From: Streptosporangiaceae bacterium
Lineage (GTDB): Bacteria > Actinomycetota > Actinomycetes > Streptosporangiales > Streptosporangiaceae
NCBI GenBank assembly: GCA_030045215.1
Contig: JASIBJ010000096.1
Coordinates: 1 to 22,265 of the forward strand
Direction: 5' to 3'
DNA: 22,265 bases
Shown here piece after piece: positions 1 through 7,066 of the stretch (position 1 is the stretch's first letter; each line of letters opens with the position of its first letter). The position numbers and the translations under genes are program-made. The notes beneath the pieces were generated by a model that saw nothing but the letters and a program-made list of their open reading frames with translations, was not told the origin of the DNA and did not search any database.

Positions 1-207
1 ATCGACGCCACTGTCGTCAGGGGCATCCTGGTGCCCGCGGCCCTGAGCCTCCTCGGGGAGCGCACCTGGTACCTGCCCCGCTGGCTGGGCTGGCTACCGG
101 GCCAGGCGAACAGCGCGATCCTACCGGCGACGGCGGGCCGCCAGGCGACTCGGCCGGCGGAGGCGAGCCAGCCGAACCGGCCGGCGGAGGTAGCAGACCG
201 GGCCTGA
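1..207 (+). CDS. MMPL family transporter, C-terminal fragment (cut by window edge)
   Basis: This is the last 68 residues of an RND-superfamily MMPL membrane transporter, open at the left edge and ending in TGA. The visible part starts IDATVVRGILVPA, the end of the last transmembrane helix, followed by LLGERTWYLPRWLGWLPG. That segment matches the C-terminus of the complete MMPL gene downstream almost residue for residue, so the two are tandem paralogues. After it comes a hydrophilic tail rich in Pro, Ala and Glu, probably cytoplasmic. MMPL proteins export lipids or small hydrophobic compounds using the proton gradient. The substrate cannot be inferred from this fragment. Confidence in the family is high because of the paralogue. 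Confidence 0.88.
   Translation: MDATVVRGILVPAALSLLGERTWYLPRWLGWLPGQANSAILPATAGRQATRPAEASQPNRPAEVADRA
65..88 (+). repeat. Direct repeat, copy 1 (MMPL C-terminal coding sequence)
   Basis: These 24 bases are identical to 2586-2609, 2521 bases downstream, inside a longer nearly identical block that encodes GER-x-WYLPRWL-x-WLPG in both tandem MMPL genes. It results from paralogy and could support recombination between the two genes. Confidence 0.7.
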
Positions 208-224
208 CCCCAGGCCCATGATCA

Positions 225-267
225 GCCGAAATCCGGTGCGGCCCGGTACAACGCACCGGATTTCGGC
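225..267 (+). terminator. Strong 16-bp stem hairpin after the first MMPL gene
   Basis: Bases 225-240 are perfectly complementary to 252-267, giving a 16-bp stem with an 11-base loop that begins 17 bases after the stop codon of the upstream MMPL gene. It has no T-tract after the stem, which is common for high-GC actinobacterial terminators. The position suggests transcription termination between the two MMPL genes. It could instead be an RNA-stabilising element or a dispersed repeat, but I saw no second complete copy in the window. Confidence 0.6.
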
Positions 268-296
268 ACATGGCTGACCCATCACCGCGCTCCGGC

Positions 297-311
297 TACA
301 GTTGCTGCAAC
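297..311 (+). promoter_or_regulatory. Candidate promoter and palindromic operator for the second MMPL gene
   Basis: TACAGT at 297-302 fits the TANNNT -10 consensus. It is overlapped by a perfect 11-base palindrome (GTTGC-T-GCAAC, 301-311). A -10 box covered by a short palindrome is a typical repressor site arrangement. No clear -35 box is visible. The box lies about 87 bases before the preferred ATG. This is a sequence-based suggestion only. Confidence 0.3.
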
Positions 312-388
312 GTCCGGCAAGGCGCCCCTGGCACCTGGCGCGTGTCCGGCATAACACGCCGACCACCCCAGAGCCAGAGAGCGTCCTG

Positions 389-2731
389 ATGGGTCAGCTC
401 CCGCACAGTGCCGTGCGCGCGGGAAGTGCCTCGCGCGCCGTCGTGCGCCCGGTAAACGGCCGGGTTCGCAGGCCGTTCGTCGAACGGATCGCCTGCTGGA
501 GCGCCAAGCACCGCAAGACGGCTGTCGGGCTCTGGCTAGCATTCATGGCCACCGCGTTCATCGGGGGCCAGCTCGTCAGTTCCGGCGGAGTGCAGCAATA
601 CGACCCTGGTCAGGCCGGGCGCGGCGAGCAGGTACTGACTCAGCTGGGCGTGGTGACTCCGCCCAGCGAGAGCGTCCTGATCCAGGCCAAGCCGGTTGAG
701 CGGCAGCTTGCCAGTGACGCGGCCAGGCAGGTCAGGCGGGCGGCCCGCGACGTGGTGACCGCGCTGGAGGAACTGCCGCAGGCCGCGGCCAACATCCGTT
801 CGCCGTTCGGGCGCGGCGGCGCCGCGCTGCGGTCCCCCGACGGCAGCGCTGACCTGGTGACCTTCACCGTCGCCGGGCCGAACGCGAACGCCGACGCCAC
901 GGTCCTCGCCGATGTGGCGGCGGTGCACCGAATCCAGGCCGCCAACCCCGACCTGCTGGTCCGCGAGGCCGGGGACGCCACGACCGACATCGCGGCGAAC
1001 GCGCTGCTGACGCATGACTACCGGCAGTCGGAGTGGACCTCGATCCCGCTCACGCTGATCTTGCTGGTGGCGGTATTCGGCGCGCTGATCGCGGCAGGCA
1101 TACCGGTGCTGCTCGCCGGGACGGCGGTCGTTACCGCGGTATCCCTGCTCAGCATCGCGGCGCAGTGGCTGCCGGTCGGCTCCGGGACCTCGGAGCTGGT
1201 GCTAGTCATCGGGATGGCCGTCGGAGTCGACTACTCGCTGTTCTACCTGCGGCGCGAACGCGAGGAAAGAGCCGCCGGGCACGACAGCGACACGGTGACC
1301 AGGATCGCTGCCGCGACCTCTGGCCGGGCCATCCTGGTGTCGGGGCTGACCGTGATGATCTCCCTCGCGGGGCTGTTCCTGACCGGGATCGACATCTTCA
1401 CCGGGATAGCCACCGGCACGATCATGGTGGTCGGAGTCGCGGTCATCGGCTCGCTGACCTTCCTGCCCGCGCTACTGGCGTGGCTGGGTCCGTGGGCCGA
1501 CCGGGGCAAGCTCCCGCACCTCGGCCACCGCCGGAGGGAGGCAAGGCCGTGCCGTACCTGGGCGGGCCTGGCCCGCCGCGTGGTCAGGCGGCCCGCCCTC
1601 TACGGCGGGGTCGCGGCGGCCGCGCTGCTCGCGCTGAGCGCCCCGGCACTCGGCATGCGGCTAGGCAGCCCGTCGCTCGACCTGCCGAGCAACCTCGGCG
1701 TGGTCCAGGTGCTCTCGGACATCCAGCACGAGTTTCCCGGCAAGCCGGCTCCGGCGGACGTGGTGGTGACCGGGCAGAACCTGTCGAGCCCGGCGATGGC
1801 GACCGAACTGGCGGCACTGCGCGGTGACGCCGGCGCCACCGGGCCAATCCGCGGCCCGGTGACCACCAGCGTGGTTGCAGGCGGCAAGGCCCTGGTCGTC
1901 GAGGTGCCGCTGGCCGGCAGCGGGTCGGGGAAGGTGTCCGACGACGCGCTGCTCACGCTCCAGAACCGGGTGCTGCCCGCAACAATCGGCAAGGTGCCGG
2001 GCGCGAGCTTCGCGGTGACCGGCAACACCGCGGCCAACTACGACTTCGCCTCGACGCTGGACTCACGGACGCCACTGGTTCTCGGGGTTGTAGCGCTGCT
2101 CGCCTTCATCCTGCTGATGTGCGCATTCCGGAGTATCACGATCCCGCTGGTGTCGATAGGGCTGAACCTGCTGTCGGTCGGCGCCGCCTACGGGCTGGTC
2201 ACGCTGATCTTCCAGGACGGCCACCTTGAGTCGGTGCTGGGCTTCACCTCGTTCGGTGCCCTGGTGCCGTGGGTGCCGCTGTTCACGTTCACGTTGCTAT
2301 TCGGCCTGAGCATGGACTACCACGTGTTTATCCTGAGCCGGGTCCGCGAGCACTGGGCCGGTGGCGCCACGGCCCGCGAGGCGATCGTGAGCGGCATCGG
2401 CCGCACCGCGGGTGTGGTGAGCAGCGCCGCGCTGATCATGGTGGCGGTCTTCTCGATCTTCGCGACGCTCCAGATGATCGACGTGAAGATGCTCGGCGTG
2501 GGCCTGGCAGCGGCGGTGCTCATCGACGCGACCCTCGTCCGCGGCGTGGTACTGCCCGCGTGCCTGGCCGTGCTCGGGGAGCGGGCCTGGTACCTGCCCC
2601 GCTGGCTGGCCTGGCTGCCCGGCCGCGGCCTGCTGGCCGAGGGCTCGGAGGGCTCTCAGCCGGTCATGCCCGCGCCCGCGCCGGCTGAGGTGAGCGTTCC
2701 CGCGGGCGTCGCTGCCGCAGCGGCCTCCTAG
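389..2731 (+). CDS. MMPL family transporter
   Basis: A complete RND-superfamily MMPL exporter of about 780 residues, predicted to sit in the plasma membrane and move lipids or hydrophobic compounds out by proton antiport. The protein has the two-fold repeat of the family: one transmembrane helix near the N-terminus (about residues 46-66), an extracytoplasmic loop, a helix bundle carrying GMAVGVDYSLF, then a second loop and a second bundle carrying GLSMDYHVF. The paired G-x-x-x-DY motifs contain the proton-relay Asp-Tyr pairs of MmpL pumps. The ATG at 389 was chosen because the codons before it (an open frame back to a TTG at 302) encode a Pro/Arg-rich stretch unlike an MMPL N-terminus; its ribosome site is weak (GAGAG, about 9 bases upstream). 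The C-terminus closely resembles the partial gene at the left edge. Related proteins include actinobacterial SCO-type MmpL pumps. The substrate is unknown. Confidence 0.9.
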   Translation: MGQLPHSAVRAGSASRAVVRPVNGRVRRPFVERIACWSAKHRKTAVGLWLAFMATAFIGGQLVSSGGVQQYDPGQAGRGEQVLTQLGVVTPPSESVLIQAKPVERQLASDAARQVRRAARDVVTALEELPQAAANIRSPFGRGGAALRSPDGSADLVTFTVAGPNANADATVLADVAAVHRIQAANPDLLVREAGDATTDIAANALLTHDYRQSEWTSIPLTLILLVAVFGALIAAGIPVLLAGTAVVTAVSLLSIAAQWLPVGSGTSELVLVIGMAVGVDYSLFYLRREREERAAGHDSDTVTRIAAATSGRAILVSGLTVMISLAGLFLTGIDIFTGIATGTIMVVGVAVIGSLTFLPALLAWLGPWADRGKLPHLGHRRREARPCRTWAGLARRVVRRPALYGGVAAAALLALSAPALGMRLGSPSLDLPSNLGVVQVLSDIQHEFPGKPAPADVVVTGQNLSSPAMATELAALRGDAGATGPIRGPVTTSVVAGGKALVVEVPLAGSGSGKVSDDALLTLQNRVLPATIGKVPGASFAVTGNTAANYDFASTLDSRTPLVLGVVALLAFILLMCAFRSITIPLVSIGLNLLSVGAAYGLVTLIFQDGHLESVLGFTSFGALVPWVPLFTFTLLFGLSMDYHVFILSRVREHWAGGATAREAIVSGIGRTAGVVSSAALIMVAVFSIFATLQMIDVKMLGVGLAAAVLIDATLVRGVVLPACLAVLGERAWYLPRWLAWLPGRGLLAEGSEGSQPVMPAPAPAEVSVPAGVAAAAAS
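2586..2609 (+). repeat. Direct repeat, copy 2 (MMPL C-terminal coding sequence)
   Basis: Second copy of the 24-base identical segment found at 65-88, in the same codon frame and the same place in the protein. Identity at synonymous positions as well as amino acids suggests recent duplication or gene conversion of this end of the gene. Confidence 0.7.
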
Positions 2732-2784
2732 GGGAACGAGGCGCGACCTGGCTCGGTCTCGGCACGCAAGCGCGGGCGCGCCGG

Positions 2785-3633
2785 TCAGGGCAGGGTCAGG
2801 ATCTCGTAGCCGTCGGCCGTGACGGCGATCGTGTGCTCGAACTGGGCTGTGCGCTTGCGATCGGCGGTCAGCACGGTCCACCCATCGGGCCAGACGTCGT
2901 ACTCAACGGTGCCGAGCGTCAGCATGGGCTCGATCGTGAAGGTCATGCCCGGTTCCATGATCACCCGGACCGCCGGGTCGTCAAAGTGCGGCACGACCAG
3001 GCCGGAGTGGAACGTGGTGCCGATGCCATGTCCGGTGAAGTCGCGTACGACGCCGTAGCCGAACCGCCGGGCGTAGGACTCGATGACCCGGCCGACCGCG
3101 TTGAGCGGTCGCCCCGGCGCTACCGCACGGATGCCGCGCATCATGGCCTCCCTGGTCCGCTCGACCAGCAGCCGGTCCTCCTCGCTCGCGTCACCCGCCA
3201 GGAACGTGGCATTTGTGTCGCCATGCACCCCGCCGATGAAGGCCGTGATGTCGATGTTGACGATGTCGCCGTCGGCGATCACGGTGTCGTCGGGGATCCC
3301 ATGGCAGATGACCTCGTTCAGCGAGGTGCACAGCGACTTGGGAAAGCCGCGATAGCCGAGCGTGCTGGGGTAGGCGCCGTGGTCGCACATGAACTCGTGG
3401 CCGATGCGATCCAGCTCGTCGGTCGTGACGCCCGGTGCCACGTGCTTGCCGACCTCCAGCAGGGCCCGGGCCGCGATGCGGCCGGCGACGCGCATCCGCT
3501 CGATGGTCTCGGCGTCCTTGATGTCCTGCTCGCCGCCGCGGGGCGCCTTCCTGCCCACGTACTCAGGCCGGGAAATGTGCGCGGGGACGCTGCGTGGAGG
3601 AGAAATCCAGCCTGGCTGGAGTGTTGCGGCCAT
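2785..3633 (-). CDS. map: Methionine aminopeptidase, type 1c
   Basis: Cytosolic metalloenzyme that removes the initiator methionine from new proteins; 282 residues. All five dinuclear-metal ligands are visible: Asp128 (NID), Asp139 (HGDTN), His202 (GHGIG), Glu235 (TIEPM) and Glu266 (QFEHT), with the substrate-pocket His111 (ICHG). The first 40 residues form a Pro-rich extension with PPRSVP and RPEYVG, the hallmark of the type 1c enzymes such as Mycobacterium tuberculosis MapB, in which this extension is proposed to contact the ribosome. The homology reaches close to residue 1, which supports the ATG chosen. No Shine-Dalgarno site precedes the ATG, but a TAGACT box lies 8 bases upstream, so the message is probably leaderless. 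The gene diverges from the small protein gene at 3648. Confidence 0.97.
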   Translation of the reverse strand: MAATLQPGWISPPRSVPAHISRPEYVGRKAPRGGEQDIKDAETIERMRVAGRIAARALLEVGKHVAPGVTTDELDRIGHEFMCDHGAYPSTLGYRGFPKSLCTSLNEVICHGIPDDTVIADGDIVNIDITAFIGGVHGDTNATFLAGDASEEDRLLVERTREAMMRGIRAVAPGRPLNAVGRVIESYARRFGYGVVRDFTGHGIGTTFHSGLVVPHFDDPAVRVIMEPGMTFTIEPMLTLGTVEYDVWPDGWTVLTADRKRTAQFEHTIAVTADGYEILTLP

Positions 3634-3641
3634 GATCTGAA

Positions 3642-3647
3642 AGTCTA
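3642..3647 (-). promoter_or_regulatory. -10 box for leaderless map transcript
   Basis: On the minus strand this reads TAGACT, a full TANNNT -10 match, 8 bases before the map ATG. This places the transcription start within a base or two of the start codon. The box abuts the ATG of the divergent small gene (3648), so the two genes share almost no intergenic DNA. Confidence 0.5.
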
Positions 3648-3842
3648 ATGGCCATGGACGATGACAAGAGCTGGTGGTTCTGCCTCAAGCACAACGAGGT
3701 GGAGCAGGGGCCCGGATGCGCGGGTAAGGACCGGTTGGGACCGTACGCGACGAAGGAAGACGCGGAGAACTGGCGGGAGATCGCGAAGCGGCGGAATGAG
3801 GAATGGGACGAGCAGGACAAGTGGCCATCGGAGAAGGACTAA
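3648..3842 (+). CDS. Small acidic Trp-rich protein, actinobacterial hypothetical
   Basis: A 64-residue soluble protein with no signal peptide or membrane segment. It opens with [15 protein letters not shown], contains a second Cys (GPGCAGKD), then a [16 protein letters not shown] segment and a strongly charged, probably helical C-terminus rich in Glu, Lys, Arg and Trp. Small proteins with the pattern WW-CLKH ... C ... RLGPY-T-EEA are, as I recall, widespread hypothetical proteins in actinobacteria. The two Cys and one His could bind a metal, but this is speculation. Start is the ATG at 3648 or the second ATG at 3654; neither has a good ribosome site. Its start lies 14 bases from the divergent map start. 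The function is unknown. Confidence 0.75.
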   Translation: MAMDDDKSWWFCLKHNEVEQGPGCAGKDRLGPYATKEDAENWREIAKRRNEEWDEQDKWPSEKD

Positions 3843-3994
3843 CCGCTGGCCGTAAATGAGCGCTGGGACTCCGCACGAATACCCAGCTACACGCGAGGAG
3901 TGTAATTGCTGTCGCCGCAAACGCCGGAAAGGCCGCGCCGCGCTGACGGTGCCATTACCGGGGCGGCTGCTATGGCTAAGGTCCGCAGGTCTTG

Positions 3995-4033
3995 TAGGGT
4001 AAGTGCGGGGTGGCAGAAAGCGCGGCAAGGGAG
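3995..4033 (+). promoter_or_regulatory. Candidate promoter and ribosome site for the YbjQ cluster
   Basis: TAGGGT at 3995-4000 fits a -10 box, predicting a start near 4007. A good Shine-Dalgarno sequence, AAGGGAG, lies at 4027-4033, six bases before a TTG at 4040. This combination favours TTG4040 over the in-frame GTG at 4010. No convincing -35 box is seen. The rest of the gap from 3843 to 3994 holds no recognisable gene or repeat. Confidence 0.4.
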
Positions 4034-4039
4034 CGCAAA

Positions 4040-4987
4040 TTGACCGTGGATCAGCCGAGCGACTGGCTTCCACCGGCCGCCGAGGCCCGCATGGCCGAAA
4101 TCCGGCGCAGCGGCACGTGGGGCTCTGCGCTGACGGCCGACGAATTTACGGCGATCAAGAGCACAGGCTTCGAGCCGGTCGGCCAGGTGCTTGGCGCTGC
4201 GGTTTACAACCTCGGGTATACCGGCGGCTATGGCTGCCCCGCATTCGGCGCGTGGGGCACGGGCCGGATGGGGATGGCCGGCTTCATGGGGCCGTTCAGC
4301 AGCCAGACTTCCACCTCGGGCGGCGGATCGTTCGGGTCGTATGCCCCGCTTGTGCGCACGATGTACGAGGCCAGGCGCCGGGCGATCGGCCGGATGACCG
4401 CCGAGTGCACCGAGCTTGGCGGGCACGGCGTCGTCGGCGTCCGGCTGACAATCGGCGCGTTCGCGGCCGGCGGCCTGGAGTTCAAGGCCATTGGCACGGC
4501 CGTACGGGCGCCCGGGGCAGCCAAGCTGCGTGAGCCGTTCACCTCGGACCTGTCGGGCCAGGACTTCGCCAAGCTGATCCTGGCCGGCTGGGTGCCGGCC
4601 GGGCTTGTCCTCGGCATCTCCATAGGGGCACGGCATGACGACTGGATCACCGTCAACCAGACCCGCTGGGGCAGCGGCAACATCGAGGTTCAGGGATACA
4701 CGGAGCTGGTGAACAACACCAGGCACGACGCCCGCCAGCAGCTGCAGCGCGACGTCGCCAGGCACGGAGCCGAGGGCGTGGTCGTGCAGCGGATGGAGAT
4801 GCGGGTCGGTGAGCACGAGTGCCCGGCGCAAGAGGGTCGCCGTGACCACCTCGTCGAGGCGACGATCATCGGCACCGCGATCACGCACTTCGGTCGGGGC
4901 CAGGCCCGCCAGACGCCCCCGCCGTTGGCGATCATGTCGCTGGATCCGCAGCGGCGGCAGGCGGCGCGGGTGCGACTCGGGCCCTGA
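4040..4987 (+). CDS. Tandem double YbjQ-like (UPF0145) putative metal-binding protein, copy A
   Basis: A 315-residue, probably cytosolic protein built from two copies of the YbjQ/UPF0145 fold (Pfam YbjQ_1, putative heavy-metal-binding, known to form pentamers as a single domain of about 105 residues). Repeat 1 spans about 27-155 and repeat 2 about 166-283. Each has the pattern S/TxDLSxxDF...GW/FxPxGxVLG, a helix with EAR/DAR...RM/RD, then GAEG/GHGVVGV and a final IGTA strand. Repeat 1 carries a Gly/Ser-rich insertion with a Cys-Pro (66-67); repeat 2 carries HECP (259-262) and DH (269-270). The N-terminus WLPPAAEARMAE aligns with that of the third gene in the cluster, supporting the TTG start with its AAGGGAG site; GTG at 4010 would add ten residues. 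It is followed after 89 bases by a second double-YbjQ gene. The biochemical role is unknown. Confidence 0.82.
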   Translation: MTVDQPSDWLPPAAEARMAEIRRSGTWGSALTADEFTAIKSTGFEPVGQVLGAAVYNLGYTGGYGCPAFGAWGTGRMGMAGFMGPFSSQTSTSGGGSFGSYAPLVRTMYEARRRAIGRMTAECTELGGHGVVGVRLTIGAFAAGGLEFKAIGTAVRAPGAAKLREPFTSDLSGQDFAKLILAGWVPAGLVLGISIGARHDDWITVNQTRWGSGNIEVQGYTELVNNTRHDARQQLQRDVARHGAEGVVVQRMEMRVGEHECPAQEGRRDHLVEATIIGTAITHFGRGQARQTPPPLAIMSLDPQRRQAARVRLGP

Positions 4988-5076
4988 CGGGCCCGCGGGG
5001 CAGGCAGAACCGGGCCAGGCGGCGGCATCGCCAGGACCGGCAGCAGGACGGAACAGGTAACGGCTAAGGAGCGGCA

Positions 5077-5922
5077 ATGACCGAGCAGCAGGGCACCGAT
5101 ATGCAGGTCCTGGGCGTACCCCAGGACGCGATGCGCAGGCTCGCCGAGCTGCGGCCGGGGCAGCCCGGCTCGATCTTCACCTCCGACCTGTCGGTGAACG
5201 AGTTTCTGCTGGTGCGAGAGGTCGGCTTCCGCCCGGTGGGCCTGGTGCTCGGCAGCTCGATCTACCACGTCGGACTGCAGATCGGCCGCTGGGGCCAGAG
5301 CCAGGAACTGGACGTGCTCTCGCAGGCCATGTACCACGCCCGCGAGCTGGCCATGACCCGGATGGAGGCGGAGGCCAACGCCCTCGGCGCCGATGGCGTG
5401 GTCGGGGTCAGGCTTGAGGTGGAGATGAAGGAGTTCGGCGCAGACATCGCCGAGTTCATCGCAGTCGGGACCGCGGTCGTGGCCGAGCACGGCGCGGGCG
5501 GGGGCGGCGTCACCAACTGGCGCAACAACAAGAACATGCCGTTCACATCCGACCTGTCTGGCCAGGACTTCTGGACCCTCATCCGGGCCGGGTACGCGCC
5601 GCTCGGCATGGTGATGGGGTCGTGCGTGTATCACATCGCGCACCAGCGCCTCGGGGCCAAGATGGGTAACATCGGCCGCAACGTCGAGCTGGAGCAGTTC
5701 ACCCAGGCCCTGTATGACGCGCGGGAGCTGGCGATGACCCGGATGCAGGCGGAGGCCGAGGAACTGGCGGCCGAGGGCATCGTCGGCGTGCAGTTGCGCC
5801 AGCACAGCCACACCTGGGGCTCGCACACCACGGAGTTCTTCGCGATCGGGACGGCCGTCCGTCCGCTGCGCGAGGACCACGTCATTCAGACCCCGACGAT
5901 GGTCCTCAGCCTTGACGCCTGA
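5077..5922 (+). CDS. Tandem double YbjQ-like (UPF0145) putative metal-binding protein, copy B
   Basis: A 281-residue protein with two YbjQ-like repeats, about residues 34-136 and 156-262, closer to the classical compact YbjQ domain than its neighbours. Both repeats show FTSDLS, a P-x-G-x-V-x-G turn, YHARELAMTRM or YDARELAMTRM, GADGVVGV or AEGIVGV, and EFIAVGTAV or EFFAIGTAV. The repeats resemble each other strongly, so an internal duplication is evident. It lacks the long Cys-Pro insertions of the flanking genes but has several His residues (YHVG, YHIAHQ, HSHTWGSH). A strong AAGGAG site lies five bases before the ATG. It sits 89 bases after copy A and 39 bases before copy C, so it is probably co-transcribed with both. 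It ends in QTPTMVLSLDA, a tail motif shared with copy A. Confidence 0.85.
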   Translation: MTEQQGTDMQVLGVPQDAMRRLAELRPGQPGSIFTSDLSVNEFLLVREVGFRPVGLVLGSSIYHVGLQIGRWGQSQELDVLSQAMYHARELAMTRMEAEANALGADGVVGVRLEVEMKEFGADIAEFIAVGTAVVAEHGAGGGGVTNWRNNKNMPFTSDLSGQDFWTLIRAGYAPLGMVMGSCVYHIAHQRLGAKMGNIGRNVELEQFTQALYDARELAMTRMQAEAEELAAEGIVGVQLRQHSHTWGSHTTEFFAIGTAVRPLREDHVIQTPTMVLSLDA

Positions 5923-5961
5923 CCCCGCGCCTTTCCGCGCGGCCACGTAAGGACGTCGCCG

Positions 5962-6999
5962 GTGACATCTCAATCCGGTCCCGGACTGCCGCCAGCTGCG
6001 GAGGCTCGCCTAGCGGATATGGCCAGCCACCAGAGCTGGGGTTCCTCGCTCGCCGTACCCGAGTTCGCCGCGATCTCGAAGGTCGGGTTTCAGCCGGTCG
6101 GCCAGGTGCTCGGTGCGGCGGTGTGGAACATCGGCGATTCCGGCGGCGAGGAATGTCCTTACGGCCGGGCCGTCTGGCGGCGCGAGGGCACGCCGACCGG
6201 CCAGTCGGCGATGGGGCTGATCCGGCACGTGCAGGCGCCGCAGGGTGCGGCCGCGGTTGGCTCGGCCCGGCCGCTGGTGTCCTCGCTCTACCAGGCCCGG
6301 CGTACGGCCCTGAGCCGGATGACCGCCGAGTGCGCGGCGCTTGGCGGCCACGGTGTCATCGGCGTGACCCTGACGGTCGGGCCGTTCGCCGAAGACAGCC
6401 TGGAGTTCCGCGCGTTCGGCACCGCGGTGCGCGCGCCCGGCGCGATCCGGCTCAGCCAGCCCTTCGCCTCGGATCTGTCGGGCCAGGACTTCACCAAGCT
6501 CATCGGGTATGGCTGGGTGCCGGTCGGGCTGGCGCTGGGCATTGCGGTCGGATTTCGCCATGACGACTGGCTCACGACCGGGCAGACCCGGTGGAACGCG
6601 GGCAATGTCGAGGTCGAGGGATACAGCTACCTCGTCAGCCAGATGCGCAGGGACGCGCGTAACGAGATGGAACTGGATCTCGTACGGATGGGTGCGGAAG
6701 GCGTCGTCGTGAAGGAGATGGAGACCCGGATCAGCGAGCGTTCCTGTCCGGTCGTGCCGCGCGGCAAGGATCATGTGGTCGAGGCGACGATTGTCGGCAC
6801 CGCCATCGCCCAGTTCGCCCGGCTCGCCCCGCCGCCGGTTTACGGCATCCACAAGATGAGCACCAGGCGGCCGCAGCCGGCCCCGAGCCAGCAGGTGTCG
6901 GTGAGCCTGGAGGGCGAGGCCGAGGCGGCTGCCACCGAGGCTGCGGCCCAGCCCGGCAACGGGCAGCAGGACGAGCCGGGCCGCAACGGCCAAAGCTAG
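5962..6999 (+). CDS. Tandem double YbjQ-like (UPF0145) putative metal-binding protein, copy C
   Basis: A 345-residue protein that is a close paralogue of copy A rather than of the adjacent copy B: LPPAAEAR, VGQVLGAAV, GWVPVGLALG, RHDDW, QTRW and GAEGVVV recur in the same order. Two YbjQ-like repeats occupy about 27-155 and 168-282. Repeat 1 has the insertion with GGEECP (Cys65-Pro66); repeat 2 has SCP (262-263) and KDH (269-271) in the places where copy A has ECP and RDH. The C-terminal 45 residues are low-complexity, rich in Ala, Glu, Gln and Pro, and probably disordered. The GTG start has an AAGGA site nine bases upstream. It is the last gene of the cluster and is followed by a hairpin before a convergent gene. 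The function is unknown; metal binding is inferred from the family name only. Confidence 0.83.
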   Translation: MTSQSGPGLPPAAEARLADMASHQSWGSSLAVPEFAAISKVGFQPVGQVLGAAVWNIGDSGGEECPYGRAVWRREGTPTGQSAMGLIRHVQAPQGAAAVGSARPLVSSLYQARRTALSRMTAECAALGGHGVIGVTLTVGPFAEDSLEFRAFGTAVRAPGAIRLSQPFASDLSGQDFTKLIGYGWVPVGLALGIAVGFRHDDWLTTGQTRWNAGNVEVEGYSYLVSQMRRDARNEMELDLVRMGAEGVVVKEMETRISERSCPVVPRGKDHVVEATIVGTAIAQFARLAPPPVYGIHKMSTRRPQPAPSQQVSVSLEGEAEAAATEAAAQPGNGQQDEPGRNGQS

Positions 7000-7031
7000 C
7001 CATCGGCCTTGGCTCGGCTCCGGCTAGCTCA

Positions 7032-7059
7032 GCGGGGCCGGGGCACTTCGGCCTGCCGC
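7032..7059 (+). terminator. Hairpin between convergent genes after the YbjQ cluster
   Basis: Bases 7032-7040 pair with 7049-7059 in a nine-base-pair GC-rich stem with a two-base bulge and an eight-base loop. A moderately T-rich run (GCTTGCTTATT) follows. Its place 32 bases after the copy C stop, and before the stop of the minus-strand gene at 7067, fits a terminator for the cluster. Confidence 0.45.
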
Positions 7060-7066
7060 AGCTTGC

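Noticed and set aside
302..388. N-terminal extension of the second MMPL gene from a TTG at 302
   Set aside because: It would encode a Pro/Arg/Thr-rich stretch and would start inside the putative promoter palindrome; the ATG at 389 is the more plausible start.
4093..4104. GCCGAAATCCGG in the first YbjQ gene, matching the arm of the hairpin at 225
   Set aside because: Only 12 bases match, the inverted arm is absent and it is codons of a conserved protein segment, so it is treated as chance.
3887..5077. Long open frame of 396 codons on the minus strand opposite the first YbjQ gene
   Set aside because: It is antisense to a gene with clear domain homology, is rich in Arg, Ala, Gly and Pro without family motifs, and is open only because of the GC-biased third positions of the real gene.
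4690..5973. Long open frame of 427 codons on the minus strand opposite the second YbjQ gene
   Set aside because: Same reasons: antisense to a conserved gene with a strong ribosome site, and a composition full of His, Arg, Asp and Ala typical of shadow frames.
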